From NCBI GenBank assembly GCA_964477085.1, contig CAYZDF010000012.1, positions 1 to 55,721 on the forward strand: a stretch of DNA of 55,721 bases, in the 5' to 3' direction. Positions 9,389-17,249 of the stretch are shown here, one piece after another. Made by a program: the position numbers and the translations under genes. Each line of letters begins with the position of its first letter. Position 1 is the stretch's first letter. This DNA is from Dichloromethanomonas sp964477085 (GTDB lineage Bacteria; Bacillota; Desulfitobacteriia; Desulfitobacteriales; Syntrophobotulaceae). A model generated the notes under the pieces. That model saw only the letters and a list, made by a program, of their open reading frames with translations, did not search any database and was not told the DNA's origin.

Positions 9389-9424
9389 ATGAAAGATGAC
9401 ACTTGGGTTAAAATATTAGGGTAA
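9389..9424 (+). CDS. possible 11-codon upstream ORF before the dipeptidase gene
   Basis: ATG9389 is preceded by GAGGAG with normal spacing and encodes MKDDTWVKILG before a TAA. It ends 42 bases before the start of the M20 dipeptidase. It could be a leader or a chance ORF. No attenuator hairpin is visible between it and the gene. Confidence 0.25.
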   Translation: MKDDTWVKILG

Positions 9425-9466
9425 CAGGATAATACTTTTTTCCGCGAGGGTTAGATGGAGGTACAT

Positions 9467-10894
9467 ATGACTGACTATAAAAAGATTATTGAGTCTTTCC
9501 AGGAGGATTTGATCAAATCTGCCCAGGAGTGTGTCAAAATCAAAAGTATTTCGGGAAATTCGGAAGGAACCAAAAAGGCACTTCTGTTTTATCTTGACCT
9601 GGGGCAAAATATGGGGTTCAAAGCCACCAACATCGAAGACCTGGGGGGAGTCATTGAATATGGTGAGGGAGACAAAACGATAGGGATGATCGTTCATCTT
9701 GACGTTGTACCTGAAGGAACAGGCTGGAATTTCCCTCCATTTGATGGTCAAATCCAGGATGGTAAGCTCTATGGGCGGGGTGCTATCGATGATAAAGGGC
9801 CAGCCATTTCAGCTCTTTATGCCTTAAAAGCATTTAAAGAATCGGGTATAAAACCCCATTGCAAAATACAGATCATCATCGGCATTGATGAAGAAAGTGT
9901 CTGGAATACCACGCCAAAGATGTTGGAAAAGATTAAAGAACCTGATTTCTCATTTGTGCCGGACTCCAAGTTTCCGATCATCATCGCCGAGAAAGGTCTG
10001 ATCTGGATAGAAGTCAATGGAAATTTCGCCAGCAGCAACCATTCGGATCAGCCGTACAACTCGGGGATCGTTATTCAGAATATGATTGGCGGTGGAACAG
10101 ACTCTCTCAATATCGTACCGGATCACTGCGAAGTGACACTCCAAGCAACCCAGAGCCAAGCAGCTGAATTGATGAAAAGATTAGCGGACTTTACTCATCA
10201 AACTAAGTATGATATTAAACTCGATCAGAATTCACCAGCTCAAAACAATTCTACCTTGAAGCTTATTTCCAGAGGAAAATCCGGTCATGCCTTTAATTGT
10301 CAAGAAGGGCAAAACGCAATTTCTCAACTAATCCTTTTTCTGGCCCAACTGGATATAACAAACGAACAAAAAGACTTTATTCAAACCTGCTCCGAAAAGA
10401 TCGGAATAGAGTATGATGGAGAGTCCTTAGGACTTGCCGTTGAAGATGACTTAACGGGAAACCTGACTGTCAGCCCCGGTTATCTTTCGCTTGATGACAA
10501 ACAATTTACTCTTCAAGTGGATATCAGATTTCCATCCAGTCAGACGCTGAATGAAATGAAACCAAAGGTTATAAAAGCTTTTGACGTTTTTCAAGGCAGT
10601 ATGACCATCATCGATTCACTTGAGTCTCTTAGCTTCCCTGAAGATGACCCCCATATCCGCAGCCTTCTGCAAGTGTATCGCGATTTTACGGGAGATCAGG
10701 AAGCCAAGCCCCTGGGGATGGGCGGAACAACTTTCTCCAAAGCATTTAAGCATGCGGTAGCCTTCGGACCCTCCTTCCCAGGCATGGCAAAGGTTGAACA
10801 TCAGCCCGATGAGTACATGGAGATCGAGCACCTTATAAAATGCACGGAGATTTACGCTTTGGCAATCGAGGAATTGTCCAAAGAGAGCAGTTAA
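9467..10894 (+). CDS. pepV: M20-family dipeptidase, PepV-like
   Basis: Cytoplasmic dinuclear zinc peptidase of the PepV/Sapep type, which cleaves dipeptides and related beta-Ala dipeptides. Metal and catalytic residues are visible: His77 and Asp79 in HLDVVPEG, Asp108 in GRGAIDDKGP, Glu142/Glu143 in GIDEES, and a C-terminal His in KVEHQPDEYMEI. About 475 residues, matching PepV. ATG9467 follows GGAGG at the right distance; an upstream in-frame ATG at 9455 overlaps that site. The gene stands alone, with a strong hairpin 28 bases after its stop. Exact substrate range is unknown. Confidence 0.88.
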   Translation: MTDYKKIIESFQEDLIKSAQECVKIKSISGNSEGTKKALLFYLDLGQNMGFKATNIEDLGGVIEYGEGDKTIGMIVHLDVVPEGTGWNFPPFDGQIQDGKLYGRGAIDDKGPAISALYALKAFKESGIKPHCKIQIIIGIDEESVWNTTPKMLEKIKEPDFSFVPDSKFPIIIAEKGLIWIEVNGNFASSNHSDQPYNSGIVIQNMIGGGTDSLNIVPDHCEVTLQATQSQAAELMKRLADFTHQTKYDIKLDQNSPAQNNSTLKLISRGKSGHAFNCQEGQNAISQLILFLAQLDITNEQKDFIQTCSEKIGIEYDGESLGLAVEDDLTGNLTVSPGYLSLDDKQFTLQVDIRFPSSQTLNEMKPKVIKAFDVFQGSMTIIDSLESLSFPEDDPHIRSLLQVYRDFTGDQEAKPLGMGGTTFSKAFKHAVAFGPSFPGMAKVEHQPDEYMEIEHLIKCTEIYALAIEELSKESS

Positions 10895-10921
10895 AAGGAT
10901 ATAAAAACAAGCATTAATACA

Positions 10922-10968
10922 AAAGCTCAGTACCACTCGCCCCAAGGGGGCGAGTGGTACTGAGCTTT
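10922..10968. terminator. bidirectional intrinsic terminator
   Basis: A perfect 22-bp hairpin (arms 10922-10943 and 10947-10968, loop of three bases) lies between the convergent dipeptidase and DUF4097 genes. On the minus strand it is followed by TTTTGTATT, which suits termination of the sigma-factor operon. On the plus strand only a short T-run follows. Confidence 0.85.
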
Positions 10969-11026
10969 GCTGTTGAATAACCGATATTGTAGAATAACAA
11001 AGCCTTATCAGATACACGGAAAAAGA

Positions 11027-12115
11027 TTACTGGCCATTAAAGTTGATCGCACCGTGACTGGCATTCACAGTGATAAGAGGAGAAGCTGAACCAATCGTAC
11101 CTTTAACCTCCTGTACCGTAGTATCTTGTTCGACAGAGAGGTTAGTATCAAAACCTTCAAACGTAATGCCACCAAACTTGGTATAGGCATCAAATCTTCC
11201 CTGTTGATTGTGCGGTAGTTCGACCGTGATCCCACCCATCTTACAATTCAAGTTAATGTCGCTTTTGGCAGCTTGCTTATTACTCAAGAATATCTCCCCG
11301 TGCTCATTGTCAATTTCAACCTTGCCTGTAACGTTATCCACTCGTGTTTCCCCAAAAGCATTTTCCACCTTAACATTACCCTGGATATTATCCAGCTCGA
11401 CCTTGCCAAATTTTCCGTCCACCTGGACATTACCGATGAGATCTTCAAGGGTGATCTCACCGAATTTGTTGTTAATCTTATATTCAAGAGCCTTTGGTAC
11501 CTTAACCGCATAGTTGACCGTAATTTGATAATTCTTATTATCCTGGAGGACTCCTACATTTCTCGTGTTCAGGGTCAGTGTCTCACCTTCGGTTACCTCT
11601 ACCAGATTCTGAGCCAGCTTGAGAGCAGCTTCTTCATCGTTATTCTTGATCATGACGGCCACGTCAACCTTAATCTTGCTGCCATCATACTGATTAACCT
11701 GGATTTGGCCTTTACTGTTATCAATCTGTAATGTCTTGACCTTTGCTGCATCAAGATCGTAAGTTTTATTGACGATCGATTCGTTTTTAAAGTACCCCAT
11801 ATCTCCGAAGATCCCTTGGGAGAAACCGCTCTCCATGAATCGGTTTACGGTATAGACGCCTGAACTGACCAGGATGATGAAGATAGCCATAAATATACTC
11901 AACCCATCGAATTTTATCTTCGGCTGTTCTTCACCTGAGAACATGATATAACCCAGGATCTCAAGACCCAATACGATCAGGATGATTGGCCACCAACGTA
12001 AAATCATGCTGGCTCCATTAAAACCGTTAATTTCACCGATAAAAAATACCAGCCCTGTTGCAATCAACAAGATGCCCATGGAAATGGTTCCAACTCTCCA
12101 TTTTCTCATTTTCAC
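11027..12115 (-). CDS. membrane-anchored DUF4097 (toastrack/adhesin-like) protein
   Basis: A 362-residue protein. Two or three hydrophobic segments lie in the first 110 residues (LiaF/DUF5668-like). A long beta-repeat domain with recurring KVEIDN and KFGKVELDN type units follows, as in DUF4097 toastrack domains. Such proteins often sit in envelope-stress systems and interact with sigma or two-component regulators. It is the last gene of the sigma operon, touching the preceding gene by one base. It probably senses or buffers membrane stress; this is inference from family and operon. Confidence 0.78.
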   Translation of the reverse strand: MKMRKWRVGTISMGILLIATGLVFFIGEINGFNGASMILRWWPIILIVLGLEILGYIMFSGEEQPKIKFDGLSIFMAIFIILVSSGVYTVNRFMESGFSQGIFGDMGYFKNESIVNKTYDLDAAKVKTLQIDNSKGQIQVNQYDGSKIKVDVAVMIKNNDEEAALKLAQNLVEVTEGETLTLNTRNVGVLQDNKNYQITVNYAVKVPKALEYKINNKFGEITLEDLIGNVQVDGKFGKVELDNIQGNVKVENAFGETRVDNVTGKVEIDNEHGEIFLSNKQAAKSDINLNCKMGGITVELPHNQQGRFDAYTKFGGITFEGFDTNLSVEQDTTVQEVKGTIGSASPLITVNASHGAINFNGQ

Positions 12116-12957
12116 TACTCCTTTATCTGCGGAATCTCAGAATTCTGCGGTTGACTTTCCACCGGTGTAGCCACAACATGTTTTTCTTTACTGCCTAGCA
12201 TGAGCTTAAACCCACCCGCGATGAACAGTGTGGCAATAACTCCTGTTCGAATATATTCTCTGAATTGATCACTAAACATGATCGAGATGTATGGCATGAC
12301 GATTTTATCAAAGATCATCAGACAACCCACGGCCACAAGTCCAATCCCGATGTATTTGCCGGCTTTACCTGAAAAGTGGTTCTCTTTAAAAAAGTTGGTT
12401 AAGAATGTGACCTCCTGATGTGTATCGGGGTTAGAAACTTTATGCAGGATATCAAAAATGCTATAGAACCAAAGAATCGGTGCAAACATCAGGAGAAGAG
12501 AGATATTGAGAAAATCGCTGAGGTACAAGGTTAGAAAGAAAGCTGCCATCAATTGGATACCCTTCTCCATCTGCCCGACATACATATGTCCGGCTCCAGG
12601 TATGACCGAAAAAGTTAGGGCGAGAATTTTTCCGTTCTGGGGTTTGAATTCGTCTTCAATCGTCCTCCAGATCAAACTCACATCCTGACCGGTAGTCTTC
12701 GATTCAATAATCTGACTATTGATTCTTCCTGCCAGGATAAGACTATCAACCTGAGCTGCCAGCCAGATAAAAGGTAAGGCAATAAAAGGTACGGGATCAT
12801 AAAAGATTCCCAGCATCGAGAAAAATAATCCACAGATAAAGATAAACCCGGTTGCCAGTAAGAATACCATGCCCCGTTGTAACATGCCAAGATAGATATG
12901 TCCGAGGCCAGGTACGAATGATAATAAGAATGTCAGGAACTTACTTTTGTTTTTCAT
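12115..12957 (-). CDS. multi-pass membrane protein in the sigma-factor operon
   Basis: A 280-residue integral membrane protein with two similar halves. Each half starts with a PG-x-GH-x-Y motif: FVPGLGHIYLG near residue 14 and VIPGAGHMYVG near residue 120. Hydrophobic helices follow each, plus more near 200-250. The PGxGHxY motif occurs in TM2-like and DUF5683-like small membrane domains, here duplicated. The C-terminus is a short polar tail. It follows the anti-sigma gene by four bases. Role unknown. Confidence 0.75.
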   Translation of the reverse strand: MKNKSKFLTFLLSFVPGLGHIYLGMLQRGMVFLLATGFIFICGLFFSMLGIFYDPVPFIALPFIWLAAQVDSLILAGRINSQIIESKTTGQDVSLIWRTIEDEFKPQNGKILALTFSVIPGAGHMYVGQMEKGIQLMAAFFLTLYLSDFLNISLLLMFAPILWFYSIFDILHKVSNPDTHQEVTFLTNFFKENHFSGKAGKYIGIGLVAVGCLMIFDKIVMPYISIMFSDQFREYIRTGVIATLFIAGGFKLMLGSKEKHVVATPVESQPQNSEIPQIKE

Positions 12958-12961
12958 ACAT

Positions 12962-13510
12962 CTACTCCTTTTTAGGTATCAGATTTTCAATAAATGATGG
13001 ACGTTCTTCTTCAATCACTTTCTGAGTCCATCCGGTCTGTATAAAACCTTTTTGGGGTTGAACCTTAGTCTCCACTACTTCCGAAGAACGGATGTAGTCA
13101 ACTCCTTTGGAAAGACTGCCGGCTAAACCATCAAAATACCCGCCTATCCAGAAGAACATAGCAATACTGGCTGCTGCACAGTAGGAGATTAACAGGGCAG
13201 CTTTGATATGAACTGTTTCCTTACTCTTCTTCTGACTTCTAAGATTGACAACTGGAACGGAAGCTTTTTGCCAACGTTGCTCTTGCTCAATAAGAGCCAT
13301 GACTTGATCGGTAAAATCCTCTCCAAGTCCCTGAATGTCTCCACTGCTCAATCCATTTTCAATCAGCTCTAAGTATCTTTCCAAACAGCTTTCACAGAAG
13401 GAAAGGTGTTCTTCCAGCGCTCTCATCTCAGATTCACCTAAAGTTCCTGCTTGATAAGCTTGCCATGCTTTTGTGTCATAACATTGAGCACTCTTTACTT
13501 TTTCACTCAT
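12962..13510 (-). CDS. zinc-finger anti-sigma factor
   Basis: A 182-residue protein with a ZAS-type motif His35-x3-Cys39-x2-Cys42 (EEHLSFCESC), a cytoplasmic stretch, and one membrane helix at about 104-125. An outer segment of about 55 residues follows. This is the standard layout of RsiW-like membrane anti-sigma factors. It presumably holds the ECF sigma factor encoded just upstream until a signal frees it. It overlaps the sigma gene by four bases (ATGA), typical of translational coupling. Confidence 0.88.
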   Translation of the reverse strand: MSEKVKSAQCYDTKAWQAYQAGTLGESEMRALEEHLSFCESCLERYLELIENGLSSGDIQGLGEDFTDQVMALIEQEQRWQKASVPVVNLRSQKKSKETVHIKAALLISYCAAASIAMFFWIGGYFDGLAGSLSKGVDYIRSSEVVETKVQPQKGFIQTGWTQKVIEEERPSFIENLIPKKE

Positions 13511-14043
13511 GTTTTGCTCAACTCCTCAAAGCATTCTCTCAGGATCTTCTTGCCACGATATAATCGCGTTTCTACGGTTCTCACACTGATGTTTTCTTCC
13601 ATAGCGATCTGTTTACTGGTCTTGTTCTCTTGATAGCTCTTTCGGATCACTGTTCCGTAGTGTTCAGGGATCCTCCGTAAGCACTCGGCAAGCAAGGCTT
13701 TTTCTTCTTCCTTAATCACCAGATCCTGTACCGACATCTTATCATCGGCTAATTTGTCTATCTCTAAAAGACCGATACTATCCCTGGCCATCCTGCTGGT
13801 GATTTTGCGTTTGTCATCGATGACTTTATTCAGGGCTATTCTACTGATCCAGGTTTTCAGGCCTCGAAATTCGTACTTGGAGAGGGATTTATAGACCTGT
13901 AAAAACGTTTCCTGGGTTAAATTTTCCGCTTCATACGGATCATGTACGGCATTAAGACAAATCACATAAACTAAATTTTTGTATTCGTCCACTAAGGAGC
14001 GGAAGGCATCCTGATCGCCGTTTAGTGCCCTTCGGATAATCAT
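13507..14043 (-). CDS. ECF-family RNA polymerase sigma factor
   Basis: A 178-residue sigma-70 family protein. Region 2 includes DAFRSLVDEYKNLVY, ENLTQETFLQVYKSL and FRGLKTWISRIALN; region 4 includes YQENKTSKQIAMEENISVRTVETRL (split: YQENKTSKQI, then SVRTVETRL). It directs transcription of an envelope-stress-type regulon and probably its own operon. ATG14043 has no close ribosome site. A strong AGGAGGGG lies about 18 bases upstream and is well spaced for an ATA codon at 14055, so translation might begin there and add four residues. Confidence 0.92.
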   Translation of the reverse strand: MIIRRALNGDQDAFRSLVDEYKNLVYVICLNAVHDPYEAENLTQETFLQVYKSLSKYEFRGLKTWISRIALNKVIDDKRKITSRMARDSIGLLEIDKLADDKMSVQDLVIKEEEKALLAECLRRIPEHYGTVIRKSYQENKTSKQIAMEENISVRTVETRLYRGKKILRECFEELSKT

Positions 14044-14201
14044 GTCTTGGTCTATCGTCTTCCCCTCCTTTCCTCCATTCTAATAGACGCTAATTAAAAG
14101 AAATGTACTTCACATTATAAAAAATATTTTCTCATTATATTTTTTCCTTAAAAATTATACACCAAACCAATAAGAGCGTAATCCACTTCTCATAAAATTA
14201 A

Positions 14202-14258
14202 GAACCCTCGGTTAATCTTTTTGCTAAGCGATTGCTTACCTAGAGTAACTGAGGGTTC
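14202..14258 (-). terminator. terminator after the ferredoxin gene
   Basis: Arms 14202-14214 and 14246-14258 pair over 13 positions with one wobble. An inner dyad (TAAGC/GCTTA) sits in the loop. On the minus strand the hairpin is followed by TTAATTTTAT. It lies 33 bases past the small ferredoxin stop and separates that gene from the sigma operon. Confidence 0.7.
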
Positions 14259-14290
14259 ACTATTGATTGTTTCTTCATTTGGGGCGTTTA

Positions 14291-14482
14291 TCAATTATCA
14301 ATAACGATAGCTTCTACAGGACACTGTTCCTGAGCCTCTTTAGCCTTTTCTAGGACATCTTCACCAATTTCATCGACTATCACATCAGCCATACCTTCAT
14401 TGTTGATCTCAAAAACTTCCGGACATTCTGCTTCACAGACGCCACATCCGATACATTGCTCATGGTCAACGGTTGCTTTCAT
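14291..14482 (-). CDS. ferredoxin, single [4Fe-4S] cluster
   Basis: A 63-residue acidic ferredoxin. CIGCGVCEAECP gives the C-x2-C-x2-C pattern and CPVEAI near the end gives the last cluster cysteine, so one [4Fe-4S] cluster is expected. Such ferredoxins carry low-potential electrons in anaerobes. AAGGAG precedes the ATG. It is followed by a terminator, so it is probably monocistronic. It could serve the Flx-Hdr complex further along, but nothing in the sequence ties it to one partner. Confidence 0.92.
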   Translation of the reverse strand: MKATVDHEQCIGCGVCEAECPEVFEINNEGMADVIVDEIGEDVLEKAKEAQEQCPVEAIVIDN

Positions 14483-14567
14483 ATTTTTTCCACTCCTTCA
14501 AAGTATGGTTTGATCCTAACCTATTTCTCCAGAGTATTATACCATTTTTTCTTTTGAGCAGTGGAAA

Positions 14568-15329
14568 TTATTGTTCTCTGATGATCTGTTCTTGAGAATT
14601 AAGCGTAACCTCACTGTAAGGGACAATGGTTCTGGCGTTGATCATCGCATTTTTTACCGCTCTGGCAATACCATTGCAGCACGGCACATCCATTCTGATA
14701 ACCTTTACACTGCGGGGATTATTCCTTTTGAGGATCTCTGCGATTTTTTCGGTATAGTATTCATTGTCATCCAGTTTTGGACAGCCGATCAAGGTGATTC
14801 GGTTTTTCATGAACTTCTCATGGAAGGATGCGCAGGCGAAAGCTGTACAATCCGCTGCAATGAGGATATCCGCATCTTGCAGGTAGGATGCCTGGGGGTT
14901 GATCAGGTTCAGCTGGACAGGCCATTGTCTAAGCTCAGAAGGTCTCTCCGCCACTTCGGACCTGACGTTTTGTACAGTTGTTGAAGTCGGTTTGATCATC
15001 GCAGCTCTTGTCCCAGGACAAGAACAACCTGATCTTGACGGTTGGCTCTCTGAAACTGTCTTTTCACTTTCTGCTTTCTTCTCTGCGAGTTTTTCTTGCT
15101 GTTTGGCCTTAACCAACTCATCATCGTAGTCTGCAGCTTCTCTTTCTATAATCTCGATAGCACCTGTGGGACACTCCGGTAAGCAATCTCCTAATCCATC
15201 ACAGTACTCATCACTGATCAGTACCGCTTTGCCATTTTGCAGCTGAAGTGCTCCTTCGTGACAAGCATCAATGCAAATTCCACAGCCGTTGCACTTTTCT
15301 TGATCGATTTCAATAATTTTTCTAATCAT
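14568..15329 (-). CDS. ferredoxin-like protein with extra cysteine-rich domain
   Basis: A 253-residue protein. An N-terminal two-cluster ferredoxin domain (1-60) has CNGCGICIDACHEGAL and a second site reading CDGLGDCLPECPTGAI, in which Leu replaces the second cysteine of the standard C-x2-C-x2-C. A charged linker (75-110) holds a GCSCPG motif. The C-terminal domain (130-253) has DCTAFACASF, IGCPKLDD and VPCCNGI. Several anaerobic Firmicutes carry this arrangement, but its role is not known to me. Redox or metal-cluster function is likely. AGGTGAT precedes the ATG. Confidence 0.8.
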   Translation of the reverse strand: MIRKIIEIDQEKCNGCGICIDACHEGALQLQNGKAVLISDEYCDGLGDCLPECPTGAIEIIEREAADYDDELVKAKQQEKLAEKKAESEKTVSESQPSRSGCSCPGTRAAMIKPTSTTVQNVRSEVAERPSELRQWPVQLNLINPQASYLQDADILIAADCTAFACASFHEKFMKNRITLIGCPKLDDNEYYTEKIAEILKRNNPRSVKVIRMDVPCCNGIARAVKNAMINARTIVPYSEVTLNSQEQIIREQ

Positions 15330-15474
15330 TTATATCACCTTTTCTCTTGAATATTTTCGTTTAATAAGTCTAATATAAAGTATTATGGCCAAAAGAGCGG
15401 TAACCTACGTTACGGTACTAGGGCTATATCAAAACTTGAAGTGAAAAATCAAAAGTGGATAGAATCATCGAAAA

Positions 15475-15509
15475 AACCCTCAATTCACTATAAAAGTGGA
15501 ATGAGGGTT
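15475..15509 (-). terminator. intrinsic terminator after the 130-residue membrane protein gene
   Basis: Arms 15475-15489 and 15495-15509 pair with two mismatches. On the minus strand the stem is followed by a run of T. It lies about 40 bases past the stop of the small membrane protein. The rest of 15330-15474 shows only a weak GTAAC/GTTAC dyad (15400-15413) before the ferredoxin-like gene. Confidence 0.8.
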
Positions 15510-15547
15510 TTTGTTGATGGTTTATTACTCCAACTCCAACTTAATTA

Positions 15548-15940
15548 TTACGCTTGAAGAACTAATAAATAAAAGAATAAAGCACCAACGGCGATAAAGA
15601 GAACGCCGAACGCCCTGATTGTAAAATTAAGTTTCCCCATGCGTTGGCTGTAAGTCTCATCAAATTTGGTACGGTTTTTACGCATAATCTCAATCACGAG
15701 GTCAGGCTTGACAGCTATCGCAAAACCGAGAATGAAATAATTAATAAGGCCGACATAGACCATAATTTGTTTATTAACCAGGAAGGCCAAGGGTGAAGCG
15801 ACTAAAAATATGAACACGAGGAGCAGAACGAGTTTTTCCAAAGGAGCTAATCCTTTCTTGCCGTGTACGGAAGCGACTCCCGATTTATCTCTGGAAACTC
15901 CTTTCTGAGAAAGATATCTGTCCTTGCTGCTTTGATTCAT
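15548..15940 (-). CDS. small membrane protein of unknown function
   Basis: A 130-residue protein with a basic, Ser-rich N-terminal tail (1-32) and three predicted membrane helices at about 34-54, 58-78 and 106-128. A basic loop (EIMRKNRTKFDETYSQRM) lies between the second and third. I do not recognise the family. TTGGAGGT precedes the ATG with good spacing. It has its own terminator, so it is probably a single-gene unit between the aromatic operon and the ferredoxin genes. Confidence 0.7.
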   Translation of the reverse strand: MNQSSKDRYLSQKGVSRDKSGVASVHGKKGLAPLEKLVLLLVFIFLVASPLAFLVNKQIMVYVGLINYFILGFAIAVKPDLVIEIMRKNRTKFDETYSQRMGKLNFTIRAFGVLFIAVGALFFYLLVLQA

Positions 15941-16007
15941 TCAGGCTACCTCCAACCGAAAAAGTTTGTACACCTATTATATTCGAAATCTCAATAATTA
16001 TATAGCA

Positions 16008-17249
16008 TTATTTGTGATTGAGCTTAGCAGCACGATAATTTCCGAGTAATCTGAAATAGGTGCTGTCATTTTTGATCTCATTGACAGCCTGTTTAACTTC
16101 TTGATTTTCGAGATTGCCCTCAAAATCGATGTAAAAGAGATATTCCCAGGTTCTATCCTTGATGGGTCTGGATTCAATCTTTAACATATTCAAACTGTTC
16201 CTGGCAAAATGACTTAAAATCCGATATAAGGAACCCGGTTCATGGGTGATAGCCACAGCTAAACTAATTTTGTTGTTCTTGGTACTTAACACTGGATATC
16301 TGCCGATAATAATAAAGCGGGTAAAATTTTCTTCATTGTTATTAATACCGTCTGCAAGAATGGAAAGACCATAAAGTTCCGCCGCCCTTCTGCTGGCAAT
16401 GGAGGCTTTACTACTTGTATTGAGGTCAGATACATATTTGGCACTGACGGCTGTATTGCTGCATGGGATCTGATTCCACTGGGGATGTGTCTTTAGGAAT
16501 TGACTGCACTGGAGCAGGGCCTGTGGGTGAGAATAGATCTCCCGAATATCTTCCAAGCGGGTTCCTTGAGGGGCCAGAAGGTTATGATCTACTTGGACAC
16601 AGACTTCACCAACGATATAAAAACCGCAAGCACAAAGAAGGTCATAAACCTCAGCAATACCACCCGTAAATGAATTCTCCAGCGGCAGTACACCGAAGTC
16701 GATCTTATCTTCCTGCAGACCCTTAAATACATCTTCGAAACTCTGATAACTTATGCCAGTCGTATTCTCTCCAAAGTATTGCTTTAGTGCTTGTTCACTG
16801 TATGATCCCTCTAATCCCTGAAATCCTACAGATCTTGCTTCTTTTCTATCATGTCCATTAGGGTTATCGGCTTGATTCAGTTCCGGGTTAGAAAGACCAA
16901 GCGCAAGGAATGCCTTAACGTCTTCTAGGGGATGATTAGAATTGGCTGGACAACCAGAATAATTATTTTTTCTTTGCTTAATTTGATCAGACTGATATCT
17001 TCTACTTACTCCCATCAATGCTCTAAAAAACTCAGCAGCATAGCTCCTAAGCTTTATGTCCTGGATATGGTTAATTTTCTCCAGTACTTCTTTCTCCCTG
17101 GCTTCGTTAAGGATTTCAAGATTGTTTGCTGCCTTGTACTCAGCTATCTCTAAGACTTTTGTCATCCTGGCCTGGAAAAGTGCTATTAGCTTTTCGTCTG
17201 TTTCATCAATCCCTTGGCGAAGGATTTCCAATTTATTCAGATCATCCAT
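16008..17249 (-). CDS. pheA: bifunctional chorismate mutase / prephenate dehydratase
   Basis: Makes phenylpyruvate from chorismate for phenylalanine. An AroQ-type chorismate mutase domain is at about 1-85 (ILRQGIDETDEKLIALF, then a typical REKEVLEKI). The prephenate dehydratase domain begins near 140 with VGFQGLEGSYSEQA and includes LPLENSFTGG. A C-terminal ACT domain (ITHEPGSLYRIL, then KIESRP) is where Phe feedback normally acts. 413 residues. Last gene of the aro operon; its start overlaps the end of aroC by 13 bases. Confidence 0.93.
   Translation of the reverse strand: MDDLNKLEILRQGIDETDEKLIALFQARMTKVLEIAEYKAANNLEILNEAREKEVLEKINHIQDIKLRSYAAEFFRALMGVSRRYQSDQIKQRKNNYSGCPANSNHPLEDVKAFLALGLSNPELNQADNPNGHDRKEARSVGFQGLEGSYSEQALKQYFGENTTGISYQSFEDVFKGLQEDKIDFGVLPLENSFTGGIAEVYDLLCACGFYIVGEVCVQVDHNLLAPQGTRLEDIREIYSHPQALLQCSQFLKTHPQWNQIPCSNTAVSAKYVSDLNTSSKASIASRRAAELYGLSILADGINNNEENFTRFIIIGRYPVLSTKNNKISLAVAITHEPGSLYRILSHFARNSLNMLKIESRPIKDRTWEYLFYIDFEGNLENQEVKQAVNEIKNDSTYFRLLGNYRAAKLNHK

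Noticed and set aside
15398..15417. CGGTA direct repeat and GTAAC/GTTAC dyad upstream of the ferredoxin-like gene.
   Set aside because: Arms of five bases without a match to a known operator; too weak to call.
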